Source: Chloranthus sessilifolius (taxonomy: Eukaryota > Streptophyta > Magnoliopsida > Chloranthales > Chloranthaceae). From it: a stretch of 64,000 nucleotides of DNA. The DNA is taken from positions 124,001 to 188,000 of the forward strand of contig JAJIZI010000024.1 in assembly GCA_021018995.1 (NCBI GenBank), written 5' to 3'. The position numbers were made by a program, and so were the translations under genes. The number at the start of each line of letters is the position of its first letter. Position 1 is the first letter of the stretch. Positions 11,156 through 23,253 of this stretch are shown piece after piece. The notes under the pieces are model-generated. The model was given only the letters and a program-made list of their open reading frames with translations. It was not told the origin of the DNA and made no database searches.

Positions 11156-12118
11156 TTGTATTATATTATATATGTTACTATATTATATTATTGTTATATT
11201 ATATTTTTCTTGTTCTTATATACTACTTATCACCTTAATTATATTTTATTCCTTGTCCTTAACTTGTATTTATTACACTAGGTTACTTTAGGTATATTTT
11301 ATTACTTGTCCTTTAACATTTACTACTCTAGGTAAAAAAAATGTTGGACATCCATATACACTTCTGTTGGGTGTATCCACCTATATATATTTACCTTTTA
11401 AGTCCTAAAAAATGACTAGTGTATCCCCTCAACTAAAACCACTTTTTTATCCTTGTATCCTTATTATAAATACATTAATTGCCCCATGAATAACATTTCT
11501 TTAATAAGAAAATTAGGGTTATTACAGGAACTCACTGGCGGTCCTGACTCAACTAATTGAGTTTGAGTCTTGTACCCAAGCCCTAGCGACACTTAATCAT
11601 ATCCCTTTAAACTTTGGTTTGGGAGGGGGACTGGACTTTGATGAAATCAGTGAAATTTTGGTGCTGTTTCATCAGAGTTTTGAATCTCAAATTGGACTTC
11701 ACATGGCATGTGCTTGGTCAAGTTGATTCAGCCGAGTCTTGTGGTTTTGGGCTGCGATTTGATACCTTTAGACCCTCTAAGTATTTATTATATTGATATC
11801 CAAAGCTAAAACATTTTAATGGTATTACTTGTAACGGTTTCCTAGTCCACACTTGACCTCTGCCAAGATAAATCATTTCTGAGAGCAGTGCATCGTAATT
11901 CCTTAATGTGACAAAAGTCCTTTGGATGCATCTATAATTTAAGAACCTTGAAGCTTGTGTATGGTAGGTACCGGTAGGTATTCTGGTAACATTTGTTGAA
12001 AAGGATTACATGTACATAATAAGTTTTCCATATCTTGTGCTTTATAAACGTAGTATTAAGCATCCTTCGTCATTTTGTCTACCTCCTTTACTCAATTTTT
12101 TTTATTGTTATGACACAG
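10991..12118. other. Intergenic or intronic AT-rich sequence before RadA exon a
   Basis: There are short direct and inverted repeats of TGGCTGACATCACCC type at 10980-11095 and a (TA)n run at 11125-11152. No ORF with homology and no further RadA exon were found. If the upstream RadA exons exist, this is intron sequence. Confidence 0.5.
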
Positions 12119-12181
12119 GTGAAGGAATGCACCTCAGCTTTGTTGCGTTTTGCTAAACAGACAAGTATACCTGTTCTTTTG
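12119..12181 (+). CDS. RADA: RadA exon a: VKECTSALLRFAKQ segment
   Basis: This exon encodes 21 residues, starting VKECTSALLRFAKQ and ending PVLL. It matches the RadA helix and strand that follow Walker B, where bacterial RadA has VRECAAELTRFAK. The acceptor is a T-rich tract ending in ACAG just before 12119, and the donor is GTAAGT at 12182, a strong consensus. Phase is 0 at both ends. The preceding RadA segment (IVDSIQTVY-like Walker B) was not seen between 10.8 and 12.1 kb, so the upstream intron is at least several hundred bases long and probably extends off the window. Confidence 0.88.
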
Positions 12182-12955
12182 GTAAGTCACTTGAGAACTC
12201 TGTCAATCTATTAGGATGGTTTGGTGATCATGTATCAACTTCTTTTAGTTTTTCAGATATTAAGCATGAATCATATTCACTATGGGCAGTATATGTAATG
12301 TTGGTAGAAGGAAGCCAAAATACAAATAGTAGTCTTCTTATGAGTAAACTCTAAAATTTATTGGTCAAATACTATTGTCTTAGGACTTCCCTCGACATGA
12401 GAAAACTTGTAGCTGATAGGCTTCCTCCATGGGCGAAATCCTATTGAATAAGTTGTAATCTCATGTGCTGGTAGCTAACTGCTCATGCACTTGAATAACC
12501 AAGTATATTCATTCCTTAACGCAGAATTTACACAACAGGAAAATTTAGTCTGGTGCAATACTTAGTTGCAAGAAGCAGGTGCTCTTTTTGAGTAACAACT
12601 AAAATTTCAGGAAAGTAAGTTTACAAATAATATTATAGAACTAAAAAACGCACATTTATAAGTGATGACAGCCCATGGTATATTCTTTATTTAGTGATGT
12701 TATAATCTTTGACAATATTCAAAGACTGTAAAATGTGTTATAGTCTTTGAATATTGTGATTTGGAAATCAAAATTCTACAAATGGTATAAAACAATGCTA
12801 AGTGAAAGTGTTGTGTATGTGGAACAATGGTGCAGAAGTAGGGAGCAAGGGGAAGTTACAAAGCAATATGTTTCAAAATGAGGGTTGCACCTCTGGTAGA
12901 GGATTCGTGGTACTAACAGTCATCGTGTAAATTTTCATTCCATGCTTACGTGGGG

Positions 12956-13075
12956 GATCGTGCGCGCGCGAGTGCGTGCTTGTGTGTCTGTGTGTGCATG
13001 TGAGATTGTGTATCTGCACGGGCAGGCGTGCATGTGTGGGTGTATATGTGCATGCGTGTGGGTGCACATGTGTGA
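12956..13075. repeat. TG/CG alternating purine-pyrimidine tract
   Basis: Degenerate GTGTGTGC and GCGCGCG repeats run over about 120 bp. Alternating purine-pyrimidine DNA of this kind can adopt Z-form in vitro. The open frames on both strands are compositional. Confidence 0.75.
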
Positions 13076-13573
13076 TTCATCAAGTGTGCCATCATTCTCT
13101 CTAGCTTATTACGTTAATTTTTAACAAATTATTTTAAGTTATTTGATTCATCGTATCAAACTACAATACCTTAGTCGGCCTTCATTTTATATCAATTACC
13201 ATACGACTTTTTGTCATACTATTTAAGCACAATATATCCTTGTTGTAAGGCGTTTCTCGTAAGTTCAATCCCAGCTTATCTATAAAAAAAGCAGTGCCCT
13301 TGCCTTCCACGATAATATGTATACAAATACAAAGCAAGCACCTATGTATATAAGTCAAGTCCAGGTTAAATTATGAGTGGTCTAGGCCAACTCAAACTGC
13401 AGGTCCAGCTTTCCAGGTTCAGTCAGATCCAACAAAAAATGAGAAGTCAAATCTTTTTTTTTTTTTTGCATTATTCTTGCCATTCAATGTTTATTCTGAC
13501 TAAGTAAAAGGAGCTTCATGACCTTATTAAATTATACTATAATGAGATTATGTTGTGATGCCTCTTACGGAGA

Positions 13574-13575
<2 letters not shown>

Positions 13576-13608
<33 letters not shown>
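13576..13608. repeat. (TC)n microsatellite
   Basis: About 16 uninterrupted TC units lie within the first visible RadA intron. Confidence 0.95.
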
Positions 13609-13610
<2 letters not shown>

Positions 13611-14427
13611 CTATTTTCATGTCCGTCAATTTTATTGCTCAATGGATATTGATTTGGGATAAAATTTTGAGAATTAATCTATTTTGTTGCTATTTGAATC
13701 TAGTGTGCTACTGTAAGACGTTTCTTGTGATTTGGGAGTTTGAGAAAATGGTGCTGAGGTAAAAAGAAATGGATAATGGGCAACAACATGACACCCCTAT
13801 TGATAGTAATAATTTGAAGTTTGGATGTAAGTACTATTTGAGAGAGCAACTTTCATGCAAATGTCACTTGACTAAATGAATGTTTGACAAGGAAAGGTGT
13901 TTAGATAGCGTGTTGTGAGTTCCTGAAAGGTTAAATTGGCTAATTTAGATACTGGTAAGGGTAAATAAATCAAATATCCACAAAGGGAGAAGTTATCATA
14001 TTTCTTCTTTATTGAGAATAGACGAAGACACAAGTTAATTTAGATAAAGAAGATAAATAAGAAGATTCATCTTCTCAATTGATGGTTAAGGACTTTGGAT
14101 ATTTTTGTTTTTCCCATAATTTGACGTTTGTTAGCAAATCCTAATAACTTTGGTATTGAAGATATATCTATATAGATACGGATTGTAGGTTTGGATTTTT
14201 CTTTTTTCCCATAATCTGATGTTTGTTTAATTGTTAAACTGCTATTTCTGATAAGTTCAAGTAGCTATCTATAGACATTGGATGCGTGCTTGCTGCAAAT
14301 ATTAAGATATTCTATGCATGTCTAATATCTGTACATGCATTTTCAGATTATGTTATATATATATATATATAGAAATATTTCTGGTCCTCGTTGTGAAGCC
14401 CATGTTACTTGTCTTCTTGAATTACAG

Positions 14428-14508
14428 ATTGGGCATGTGACAAAAACAGGAGATATAGCAGGACCTCGGGCCTTGGAACATATCGTTGATGCTGTTTTAT
14501 ATATGGAA
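14428..14508 (+). CDS. RADA: RadA exon b: [14 protein letters not shown] segment
   Basis: This exon encodes 27 residues containing [17 protein letters not shown] and VDAVLYME. It is the most diagnostic RadA block apart from KNRFG; bacterial RadA has GHVTKDGSLAGPKVLEH here. The acceptor is TTACAG and the donor is GTTGGT at 14509, so both ends are phase 0. The next codons of the protein (GERCSSYRLL) do not appear until 42148, which makes the following intron 27.6 kb. Confidence 0.92.
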
Positions 14509-16541
14509 GTTGGTATCTTATTGCTTTGTAGATTCTGCACAAATTCTTATTATATTAAAGTTGCATGTCTCTGAGGTTGTGTTTACGAGAGATCCTGTCC
14601 TTTGTACCTTTTTTATCAGTAGATTTTTTTTGTTTTGTTTCTTAGTTAAGTGCATATAGTAGCTCTGTTAGGACACAAAATCTATGTGTAATATGTACTC
14701 CCCTATATATTTAGTGATGGATTATTTGATTACTTTTTCTTTTGATTGTGAAAAACCAGCTTGGACTTCAAGTTTGCAAGATCATTGTCAGTATGGGTGA
14801 GATATTTCATTTAGTGGAAATTTTATCAGTAGATAATCAAGTGTACACAGTCTTTATTGGCAGTTAATCTATGTTAAGTCGATAAAAGAATAAAACAACT
14901 AGAAGAAGACACAAAAATGTAGTCCTTGGACAAAATTTTGGAACCCCTTCTATTTACAAAACCATGGTGCATGCAGATATTTTCTACATGAGTGTATTTT
15001 AGTACTATGAACTCGTTGATGTTTTGACTCACTAGGGTATTTACTATTTTACTGTTTGAAAACATCACTCTAATATGTACTTGTTGATCTTTTATTGTTT
15101 TGGTATTAGTTTCTGGTTATGGGTAATGATGTTCATAACCATAGCCTATTCTCATTATCAGCACAGTATCCTGATTATTTATTTAAAACTTTTAATGCTT
15201 TGATTTTTTTTTTTTGATTTGCTATTAACATAGAGGGTTGTACACATAAAAGCCCTAAAAATTTTCAAAGGCTTCTTCGTGCATGTGATATTGACTCCAG
15301 GGAATCAGTTTTGATTACTGGAAATTGTAGATAAGCTTCAGTGGATGTGAAGTTTTAGCAATCACATCAACTAGCATATGGGTAGGAGCCATGTAACTTA
15401 GACATGGAGACGCATGTCGATGTCAGTCTCATATATGAGGTGTGCAACATATTGACTCTGGGAATGCATAAGCTGCATAATTTAAGATGGAGATGTGTGT
15501 TGTGACTTGCGTTGGAACACTAATATTGGAAGGTATTGAACACACAAATTTCAAAGTTTGGAGTATCCTTGTATAGGTGGTGACTAGGTGAAAAAAGGTT
15601 ACTAGAAGTTGGTTTTGTATTGAGTTTGTTTATGGATTTTTTGATGATTTATTTAAATAGTACTACCTGGGATAAAATCACAGTTTTTCAAGATGTCTCA
15701 TGAATTTCTGAGACCAAGATGTAACACGTCTAGGCAAGACATCTTTGTGAGATGGTATGAAATGGTCAAAATGTAAAAAATAAAAATAAATAAAAATTAT
15801 TTAAAAATTAAAAGATCAAGAAAAAATAAAAGTTCAACAATAAATGTACTGTTTGATCTTTTATTGTTTTGGCATCACTTTCTGGTTATGGGTAATTTTT
15901 TTTGATAATCATAGCCAATTCTAATCATCAGCACAGTATCCTGATTATTTATTCAAAACTTTTAATGGTTTACATTTTTTATTTTTGATTTGCTATTAAT
16001 ATGGAAGGTTGTACGCATAGAAACACTGAAAAATTTCAAAGGCGTCTTCATGCATGTGAAATTGACTGCAGGAAATCAGTCTTGCATACTGGAAGTCGTA
16101 GAGTAATTTCAGTAGATGTGAAGTTTTAGCAATCACATCAACTAGCATATGGGTAGGAGCCATGCAACTTAGACATGGAGACACATGTCGATGTCAGGCT
16201 CAGATCTGAGGTGTGCGACATATCGACTCTGGGAATGCATAACCTGTGTAATTTAAGATGGAGATGTGTGTTGTGACTTGCGGTTGAACATTAATATAGG
16301 AAGGTATCAAACACTCACATTTTTAAACAGATGGAGTATCCTTGTATAGGTGGTGACTAGGTGAAAAATGGTTACAAGAAGTTGGTATTTTATTGAGTTT
16401 GTTTATGGATTTTTTCATGATTTATTTAATTGATTTGTAGTACTACGCATGGGCTAAAATCTTAGTTTTTCAAGATGCCTTGTGAATTCCCGCGACCAAG
16501 ATGTGAAACATCTAGGCAAGACATTTTTGTGAGATGGTATG

Positions 16542-19096
16542 TATAACGACTCAGATTTTTGTATCATTGATATGCCAAAATTTCGTATATGTGTAATAAC
16601 GTATATGCCGAATGCCTTGACCTTTCAAAAACGTGTTAACTAAAGACTGCATGTTTTGGTCTTCAAAGTTTTTATATTTATTTTCGTCATTATTTGACAC
16701 AAAGTCATGTAGTAGCCTACTGGTTAAAGGCTTAAGCTTGAGACAAGAGGTCACAGGATCGGAACTTGGTGTGTAGGCTTTAAACCTTTATTTTGAACTT
16801 TGAAGTAAAAGCCTATACACCCTTCCTTGGTGTGTCAGCCTAACACTGGATAATCTCCATTAAGTTATAAAAAAGGTGTGTTACGGAGAAACCAAATCAT
16901 AATCTCTATAAGAATTCTTCTTAAGAATAGAACCTTAAGAAAACCCTAGCCGCCTCTTCTTTTCTTCGTCTTAAGAAAACCCTAGCCGTCACCACTTTTC
17001 TCCCTCAACCCTTCTTCAAATCACCCTTAAATCTTTTGAGTTTTCTACCACAAAAAATCATCTTGATCTTTTCCACCATCAAGATCAAGGAGGGAGAAGG
17101 AAGAAACCTTGGACACCGGTAGCGTGGAACATCAATCTCCTCAAACCTAGATCGCCGTAGAATCACCGCCCACGTTTCAAGAGGTAGATTATTATCATTC
17201 TTCTTTTTCTTATTTTCGGATATCTTGTTGCGAACTGTAGAACGCACAGAATTTCGAAATCGACCGATCGATTCCCTATGTCAATCATTCGATTTCGGGT
17301 CGAGAAAAGAGGGTTTATTTTTGTACTCGCCCAAGGTCGCTCGAGCAATTTCACTTCCCATTCGAGTGATGATGCTTCAGAAATAAGGCCAAACTTTCGG
17401 CCAAAAGTTGCTCGAGCGAGTTTAGTTGTCGCTCGAGCGAGATGTCAAAGAATGCACAAAATTCTCTCTGGAGTAAGTTGCACGAGCGAGCCTTGTCGAA
17501 CTTGGTCTTTTTCAGCCCTTTTCCCCAGGTTTCTTGTTGTTTCATAATAAGTACTTTCGAATTGTTTGTAATTACAATCGACCATTGATATATCACTTGT
17601 GTATGTGATGTAGAAGAGGGAATCGGTCGCTATTGATAGAGATCATCTCACTTCCTGCTTGCGACGTTAGGACCCGAGGTAGCGGAATTTCAATGCACAA
17701 TCCATATTTTATACTTCCGATTCATGTGTTTAGTGGTTTGAACAAATTAAACATTATCTTGCCATCGTTAGTGATTTGTCCTAGTGATTCTTAGCTATCT
17801 GAATACGAAATTTAAAACCTTAAAAACTTGGAAACTGAGTCTGAACTTTGAACAAAATGGGAATTGATTTGAAACCAGAAATAGATCATAAAGGAAGGCA
17901 TATGATATGAACCTCCTTGGACCATTGAAATTGATCCTTGAACATTGAACCCATTGAAAATAAAAGCACAAACACTTGGGGAAATTTCAATGTAGACTTG
18001 TACGTTATACTTTGATTCATAGGCATTTAATGAGTTAATGAGTTAGCAATTGACCTTCTTATAGCTAGAATTAGAACATTGAAACCCATTGAATACTGTA
18101 CTATCATTGAATAAAAATAAATTCATTGGATATTCGAACTCGTTGAAGTACCCCATTGAATGATTGAAACCCATTGAACATTTAAAACGCATTGAACATT
18201 GAAAACGGAATTGAAGTATGAATTACCTATAATGTATGAATATGATATAATATTTAGAACAATGCATGTGATTTGAGGTTGATGTCAACGAATCCTCTGT
18301 GACGACACCTTTTAAAAACTCTAAACCGTTATAGCGGCCCTTTTGAAAACTCTGAAACGTTACGACGACTTTTTTTGAAAATACAGAACCGTTACGACGA
18401 CCCTTTTTAAAATTATGAACCGTGCTTCGGCACACATTAGAACATTGAACCGTGATGACGACCTTCTGAACCATACAAGTATTCCTCATAACGCAGAAGC
18501 TTGGGCATACTGAAAAATTGTTCTTGAACGACGGTGGTTAGGATTCCCATTGGCTGCCACTGGCTCGAATGCTATATTGCGTTAGAGATATTTAAGTTAT
18601 ATTTTTAAGTCATGCATGAAACCCATAATTTGCATTTGAAATACACATAAAATACCTGAATTGGACATTTGCATGTAAAAAGGAAAACATGGTATTGAAC
18701 ACTTATATGAGTTTCAATTATTAGAACTTCTGAAATTGACATCCGAATTCCACTGCAGAATTATATAGTTCAAATTAAAAGGACACTTTGACTCCTTATA
18801 TTTATGGTATTCTTAGTCATTGACATTGAATGAATCATTGAATATCTATGCATTGGAAAGATAAGATACAATTGGTATTGGGATTGCCCTATTGAGCATG
18901 TGGACTTTTAGCTCACCCCGACACTATGTGTCACAGGTATCGACGGTAGCAAGGATCCTGAATTTGAAGAAGATCTCGATTATGTGCCGGAAGATGAGGC
19001 AGATCTTCCACTAGAAGATTTCTATCCTTAGTAAAGATTTGTAATTTAGACTTGGTGTTTCCATGTCTTTTGGTGTGGAAATTTCTGGTTGTTACA
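16542..19096 (+). mobile_element. Solo-LTR-like insertion in the duplicated segment
   Basis: Comparison with the empty site in copy 1 defines the insertion. The ends are TATAACGACTCAGATTT and, read inward from the other side, TGTAACAACCAGAAATTTCC, so they are partly inverted as in many LTRs. The flanks GTATG and AAATG are a degenerate 5-bp duplication. Palindromic GCTCGAGCGAG motifs occur at 17336-17490. Near the end a short frame (DPEFEEDLDYVPEDEADLP, 18949-19031) recurs on the minus strand at about 25820-25905 in the insertion within chromovirus C, so the two belong to one family. No pol coding is present. Confidence 0.6.
16700..16775 (+). mobile_element. Possible tRNA-derived SINE head
   Basis: GTAGCCTACTGGTTAAAGGC resembles a tRNA A box and GGTCACAGGATCGGAAC a B box, with spacing of about 35 bases as in plant SINEs. 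No clear 3' tail or flanking duplication was identified. Confidence 0.3.
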
Positions 19097-20176
19097 AAAT
19101 GAAATGGTCTAAATGTATAAAGAAATTAATTAAAATTATTTCGAAATTAAAAGATTCAAAAAATTGAAAGTTTGACAATAAATATATAGAAAATATAATC
19201 ATACATCTAGTGCATGCTCGAGATGAAGATCTAATACGCCTCTGTGAGATGTTTAACAAATATAAATAATTAATTAAAATTATTTAAAAATAGATGATAA
19301 GAAAAATGAAAAATTAGAGAATATATATATATGTAGGTAATCCTTTTATGTTTGTTTCATCACAGATCTATAATAAAATTCTTGCTATATCTTCCTATTT
19401 TTGATTTAAATAAGAAAATCATCACGGATCTATGACTGCATATTGATCGTAGATCTGTCATTCCAAATCTGTGCTCGGCAGATCTTGATTGCTTTGCCAC
19501 AATTCTGTGGTCTTCGTAAAAAATAGAGAGATTTTTTTCTTTTTCTTTTTAAAATTGATATCACACTTATGCCATCACCAATCTCTCATCCTTGATCTCC
19601 AATTAGATGGTCACAAATCTGCATCTTTATGAAAAAATAGAAAAGAAAATTGTTTTTTTTTTTTTTAACACAGATCCTCATCACAAATTTGTCCAACTGT
19701 GATTACAAATCTGTGATCTTTGGGGGAAAAAATGAAAATGCGGGGCAATTCTGATACCAAGGATGACACTTGTGAAGCCTCTTCTCAGTACTGTGGCCTC
19801 TGGGATGGATTTGTTGTGCATGGTAAGCAAAGAAACCAACTCGGAGAGGTGCGGGCCAATCCTAGGTGTTCTCCCTTGTTGCTTTGTAAACGGGGGATGT
19901 GAACGTGTGTTCCAGGTACTCTTAGGAGCAATGGTTTACACTTATTTCAATATTTTTCTGTGTTTTCTTTTGGTAATAATGGTGGTTTGTTTGGTAACAA
20001 ATGTAATACATGTTTACTAGTGTTTCTCAAAGTTTGTGGTCAGGGCATGTACCTCCAAGGGTCCTGGCAAGGATCAACATCTCTGAACCTGACTAGAAGA
20101 TAGAGAACTTTGAGAAGATAGTGGGAGCATTAGGGGCCTCTTGGAACTTATGGAATGGAAAGTTGGAAACCTTCTA
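19097..20176. other. Intron spacer with short repeats
   Basis: AT-rich sequence has repeated CACAGATCT- and CAAATCTGT-type words at 19360-19720. A TTCTGATACCAA at 19748-19759 resembles an inverted tRNA-iMet primer site, but there is no adjacent LTR pair. No protein homology is visible. Confidence 0.4.
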
Positions 20177-20625
20177 GGCCTCGTTCGAGAGCTCGGGAAA
20201 CTACATTTCCTGAGCATTTTCTGCAGAAAATGGCTTTTCTGAGCATTTTCGAAGCTTTTCTTCTGTTCTTGAGTTTGTATGGGGCTGCGTATTTTCCGAG
20301 CATTTTTTGCTGAAAGCGACAGATTGCTTTCCGAGATAATTGCTTAGGAAAGCTCAGAAACTGAGCTTGTAGAACGATAGTACACCATGGGGACTTACCG
20401 AATCGATCCTCCAAAGGAAACGAGTGCCGGCTCCAGCCAACGGTTTACTGCCATTTATTTTGTATTTCGCTGTTCTCCACCTCCACCTACCACACTTGAT
20501 TACCGCCCGCTTTACAAAATTCCCCTAAAAATCGAAGCCCTAAATCCAACAACCAGTCCAACTCGCCGGAAAACATATAACTCATCTATAAACCCCTAAC
20601 CACTGGTTCACTGCAACTGAACAAC

Positions 20626-20630
<5 letters not shown>

Positions 20631-20693
<63 letters not shown>
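20631..20693. repeat. (GA)n microsatellite
   Basis: About 31 uninterrupted GA units lie within the PIF-like element. Confidence 0.97.
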
Positions 20694-20696
<3 letters not shown>

Positions 20697-20996
20697 CTTG
20701 ATGGGTCACCCTTTATTTTGAAAGAGAAAAATAATATTTAACTCTTGAGAAACTTCAAGCCAAGTTTCTCCTCCTCAGTTAGCTGGATGGATCGTGGCCG
20801 TACACGTGTCAAAATAAGCGAGAGCTTGCATATTTCGGCATCTGTCGGAAGGAGCTGGGTTAAGTGGGTGCCCCTTGTTTTTTGTCTTGTAGCGAGGACC
20901 TTGACTTGAGTTTGTTTAATTTCATTTGAAAAATAATTTTTTATTATCTGAAAACTTCGAATAAAATTTTAATTTTATTGTTATTGAATAAAAAAT

Positions 20997-21396
20997 GGGA
21001 GCCATTACTTGCAAACGCTTTTTAAGTGATTGCACCGAGGTTAAAGGAAGACTTTGTATTTTAGGGACACGTGACTTGTGAAAACAGAATCTAAGCCGTC
21101 TAATTTAAAGTTCATGATCTATAGATCCTTAGTGGAAAAGATTGGAGCAAAACACGATATTTATCATATGATCTATTGTTGTCAACCGTTGAATCAAATA
21201 ATAGCCTTTGACTATATTTTATTACATGATGAAGATAATATTTTATGCCTATCTTATCCACTAAGGATCTATAGATCATGAACTTTACATCAGATTGTCC
21301 TGATTGCGTTATCACATGTCACATGCCCCTAAAATACAAAGTCTTTTTTTAACCTCGGTGTAATCACTTAAAAAGCAAGTGCAAGTAATGGCTCCC
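20997..21396. mobile_element. 400-bp MITE with long terminal inverted repeats
   Basis: The ends are GGGAGCCATTACTTGC and its inverted copy GCAAGTAATGGCTCCC. The inverted repeats extend about 150 bp inward, so both strands encode nearly the same short frame around the palindrome-related segment KFMIYRSLV. The flanking sequences AATAAAAAA and AATAAATTT may be a decayed 9-bp duplication, which would suggest a Mutator-like origin. A related 206-bp element with the same end lies at 41667. Confidence 0.75.
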
Positions 21397-22166
21397 TAAT
21401 AAATTTGAATAATTCCTTGACCTTCTCAAAAAGTGATCATTTGGTTTCTGGAGTAAGCCTTATCTTTAAAAAATAATCATTTTATTGCCAAGCGCAGGGC
21501 GACTTCCACCCACTCGTCCCGGAGGAAGATGACGATGCCTCCTCTGCGGTAGCATACTAGTTTTCACCTTGTAAAACGTGTTTTTAATGTCCGTTTAAAT
21601 CATGCCATAATTTTGTTTGTAGTGGCATAATCGAATACACGAAAACTTGTATTTATAGTTTATGTACATTGCCCTTCTATCCACCCATATTTGCGATATA
21701 TTTTTAACGTACGCACAACGTACTAACAATTGCATCAAATAATCCACATTTAAGACAACATGTCGAGAATTTGTCCGACCAAAGTGTTAAACACATTATT
21801 GATTTAAAATATATAAATTTTGATGATCATCCGATCACTATAACCGCTTAGATGAATGACATAAATACGTGCGGCTATAGGGTGTGGAAGAACACAATGC
21901 ACTTTCTTGACATTTTCTTGAGAAAGTGTAGAACACAAGAAAATGTCAGAAATTAAGAAAATGGGTTTCTGAGTAACTCAAGAACAACTCACTCGGAAAG
22001 TGACTTTCCTCATAAACTAGTTTTCTGGGCCGAAACGGAGGTGTAGCCATTTTCCTCAGAAAATGAGTTTCTGGGGAGAAAGTGCCGAACGAGCCTCTAG
22101 GGTGTGGGTGTTTCTGAGAATTGGAAGCTGGGGGATAAAATTGAAGGAAGGATTGGAGAGGAATGG

Positions 22167-22968
22167 TGATGCATGACAAGACCCTAAACTACTAGAATGC
22201 TTATGAGATGAAGATTTGTTGAAATTAAACTAAATTAATTAAACAATAAACCTGAAAATAAGCCGAATACCTTAGGGCTTCGTAGTTTTCCATTCGGATG
22301 ATCGGTCGGGTTCAGGAAGGGTCCAGTCCGTGCGCTAGATTCGTTAGATTTGTGGTGTAGATCGGTCATAGAGGTAGAACTTTAGCTTTTCCAGATTAGG
22401 GCACTGCTCGTGATTCAATGATGGAATCGCGAGTGTTCTAAGGGTTCTGATTCCGATTGGTTTATCGGCTTGGATGAAATATGGGCATAAATTGGATCGA
22501 TTTAGGGACTCAGATGGGATCTAGGGTTTATGAACTTCGAGGTATTTGAAGGTTGGATGGCTGGATTTGGGATTTATGAGATAGGTTTGATTCAATGGCT
22601 CTGATGAATGCTAGCGTTTATGGTTTTCTGGCTGAAACTAGGCTGTTTGATGATGATACGTAAGCAAAAGATAAAATCAAAGAAAGGGATAGAAAAAAGA
22701 TAGATTTTGGGCTTCACACCCTTGGCTTCACACCAAACCCTTCTCGACCAGTGAAGATTCACTCTTCGAAAAAACTCATCTCAAGTTCCTAAAGCAAAAG
22801 CTCTTTCATTCAATAATCAAACTAATTACATTGTTTTCCATCATGAACTTATATAGGTCTTAAAATAAAACCCTAAAACAAAAATAAACAAAAAGAAAGA
22901 CAAGTTTACCCCTAAAAATTCAAATTCAAATTCTGACGGATCCCATTCTCGCGAAAATCGATCGATCG

Positions 22969-23007
<39 letters not shown>

Positions 23008-23253
23008 ATTATATGGTCTCTGGTCACAATTCAGTTGATCGATCTACAGCTGGTACTCGATCGATCGACTTATATATATATATATATGTCGTCAGAATTG
23101 AATCCCTCACTAGTCGCAGTCGATCGATCGACTGTGCATTGCTCCAGAACGCCGATTGTTTAAGTCTGGTTCTGATTTCCGTTCCGCTTCTTTCGATGCT
23201 GGTACACGCGAAACGGTCCGTATCCGATGTCTACAATGTTAGCGTCCCCATCA
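22167..23253 (-). repeat. 3' LTR of chromovirus C
   Basis: On the minus strand it starts TGATGGGGACGCTAAC and ends ...ATGCATCA. A TATA candidate, CCTATATAAG, lies at 22847-22857. Upstream of it in U3 are four CGATCGATCGA-type palindromes (22958-23130) and a (CA)n(TA)n run at 22971-23007. The integrase ORF continues into the first 94 bp. Confidence 0.88.

Larger units (their letters stand above)
12182..14427 (+). other. RadA intron between exons a and b
   Basis: This 2,246-bp AT-rich intron contains a TG/CG-rich purine-pyrimidine stretch at 12956-13075, a (TC)n microsatellite at 13576-13608 and a (TA)n run near 14350-14370. A tRNA B-box-like AAGTTCAATCCCA near 13262 hints at an old SINE. No full transposon was recognised. 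Confidence 0.7.
15076..19180. repeat. 769-bp tandem duplication, second copy interrupted
   Basis: Copy 1 (15076-15844) and copy 2 (15845-16541 continuing at 19097-19180) are direct repeats with a 769-bp offset. Both contain TGATCTTTTATTGTTTTGG, CAGCACAGTATCCTGATT and GCATATGGGTAGGAGCCATG. Copy 2 is split within GAGATGGTATGAAATGGTC by an insertion of 2.55 kb, while copy 1 preserves the empty site. Confidence 0.88.
20177..22096. mobile_element. PIF/Harbinger-like non-autonomous element (candidate)
   Basis: The left end GGCCTCGTTCGAGAG and the inverted right end AGGCTCGTTCGGCAC form short terminal inverted repeats, flanked by CTA at 20174-20176 and 22097-22099, a 3-bp duplication as in PIF/Harbinger. 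Both ends carry many copies of a GAAAATG/CATTTTC motif (for example CTGAGCATTTTC). The interior contains gene-like sequence with a (GA)n tract at 20631-20693 and a nested MITE. No transposase is seen. The superfamily assignment rests only on the ends. Confidence 0.5.

Noticed and set aside
11614..11796. Upstream RadA exon
   Set aside because: The 60-residue frame does not resemble the Walker B region of RadA and has no suitable splice borders.
12873..13124. Short ORFs rich in H/T or C/V in the first visible RadA intron
   Set aside because: They are created by the alternating TG/CG tract, lie within an intron and lack homology.
13255..13300. tRNA gene
   Set aside because: Only a B-box-like AAGTTCAATCCCA is present; no cloverleaf could be drawn. 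At most an old SINE relic.
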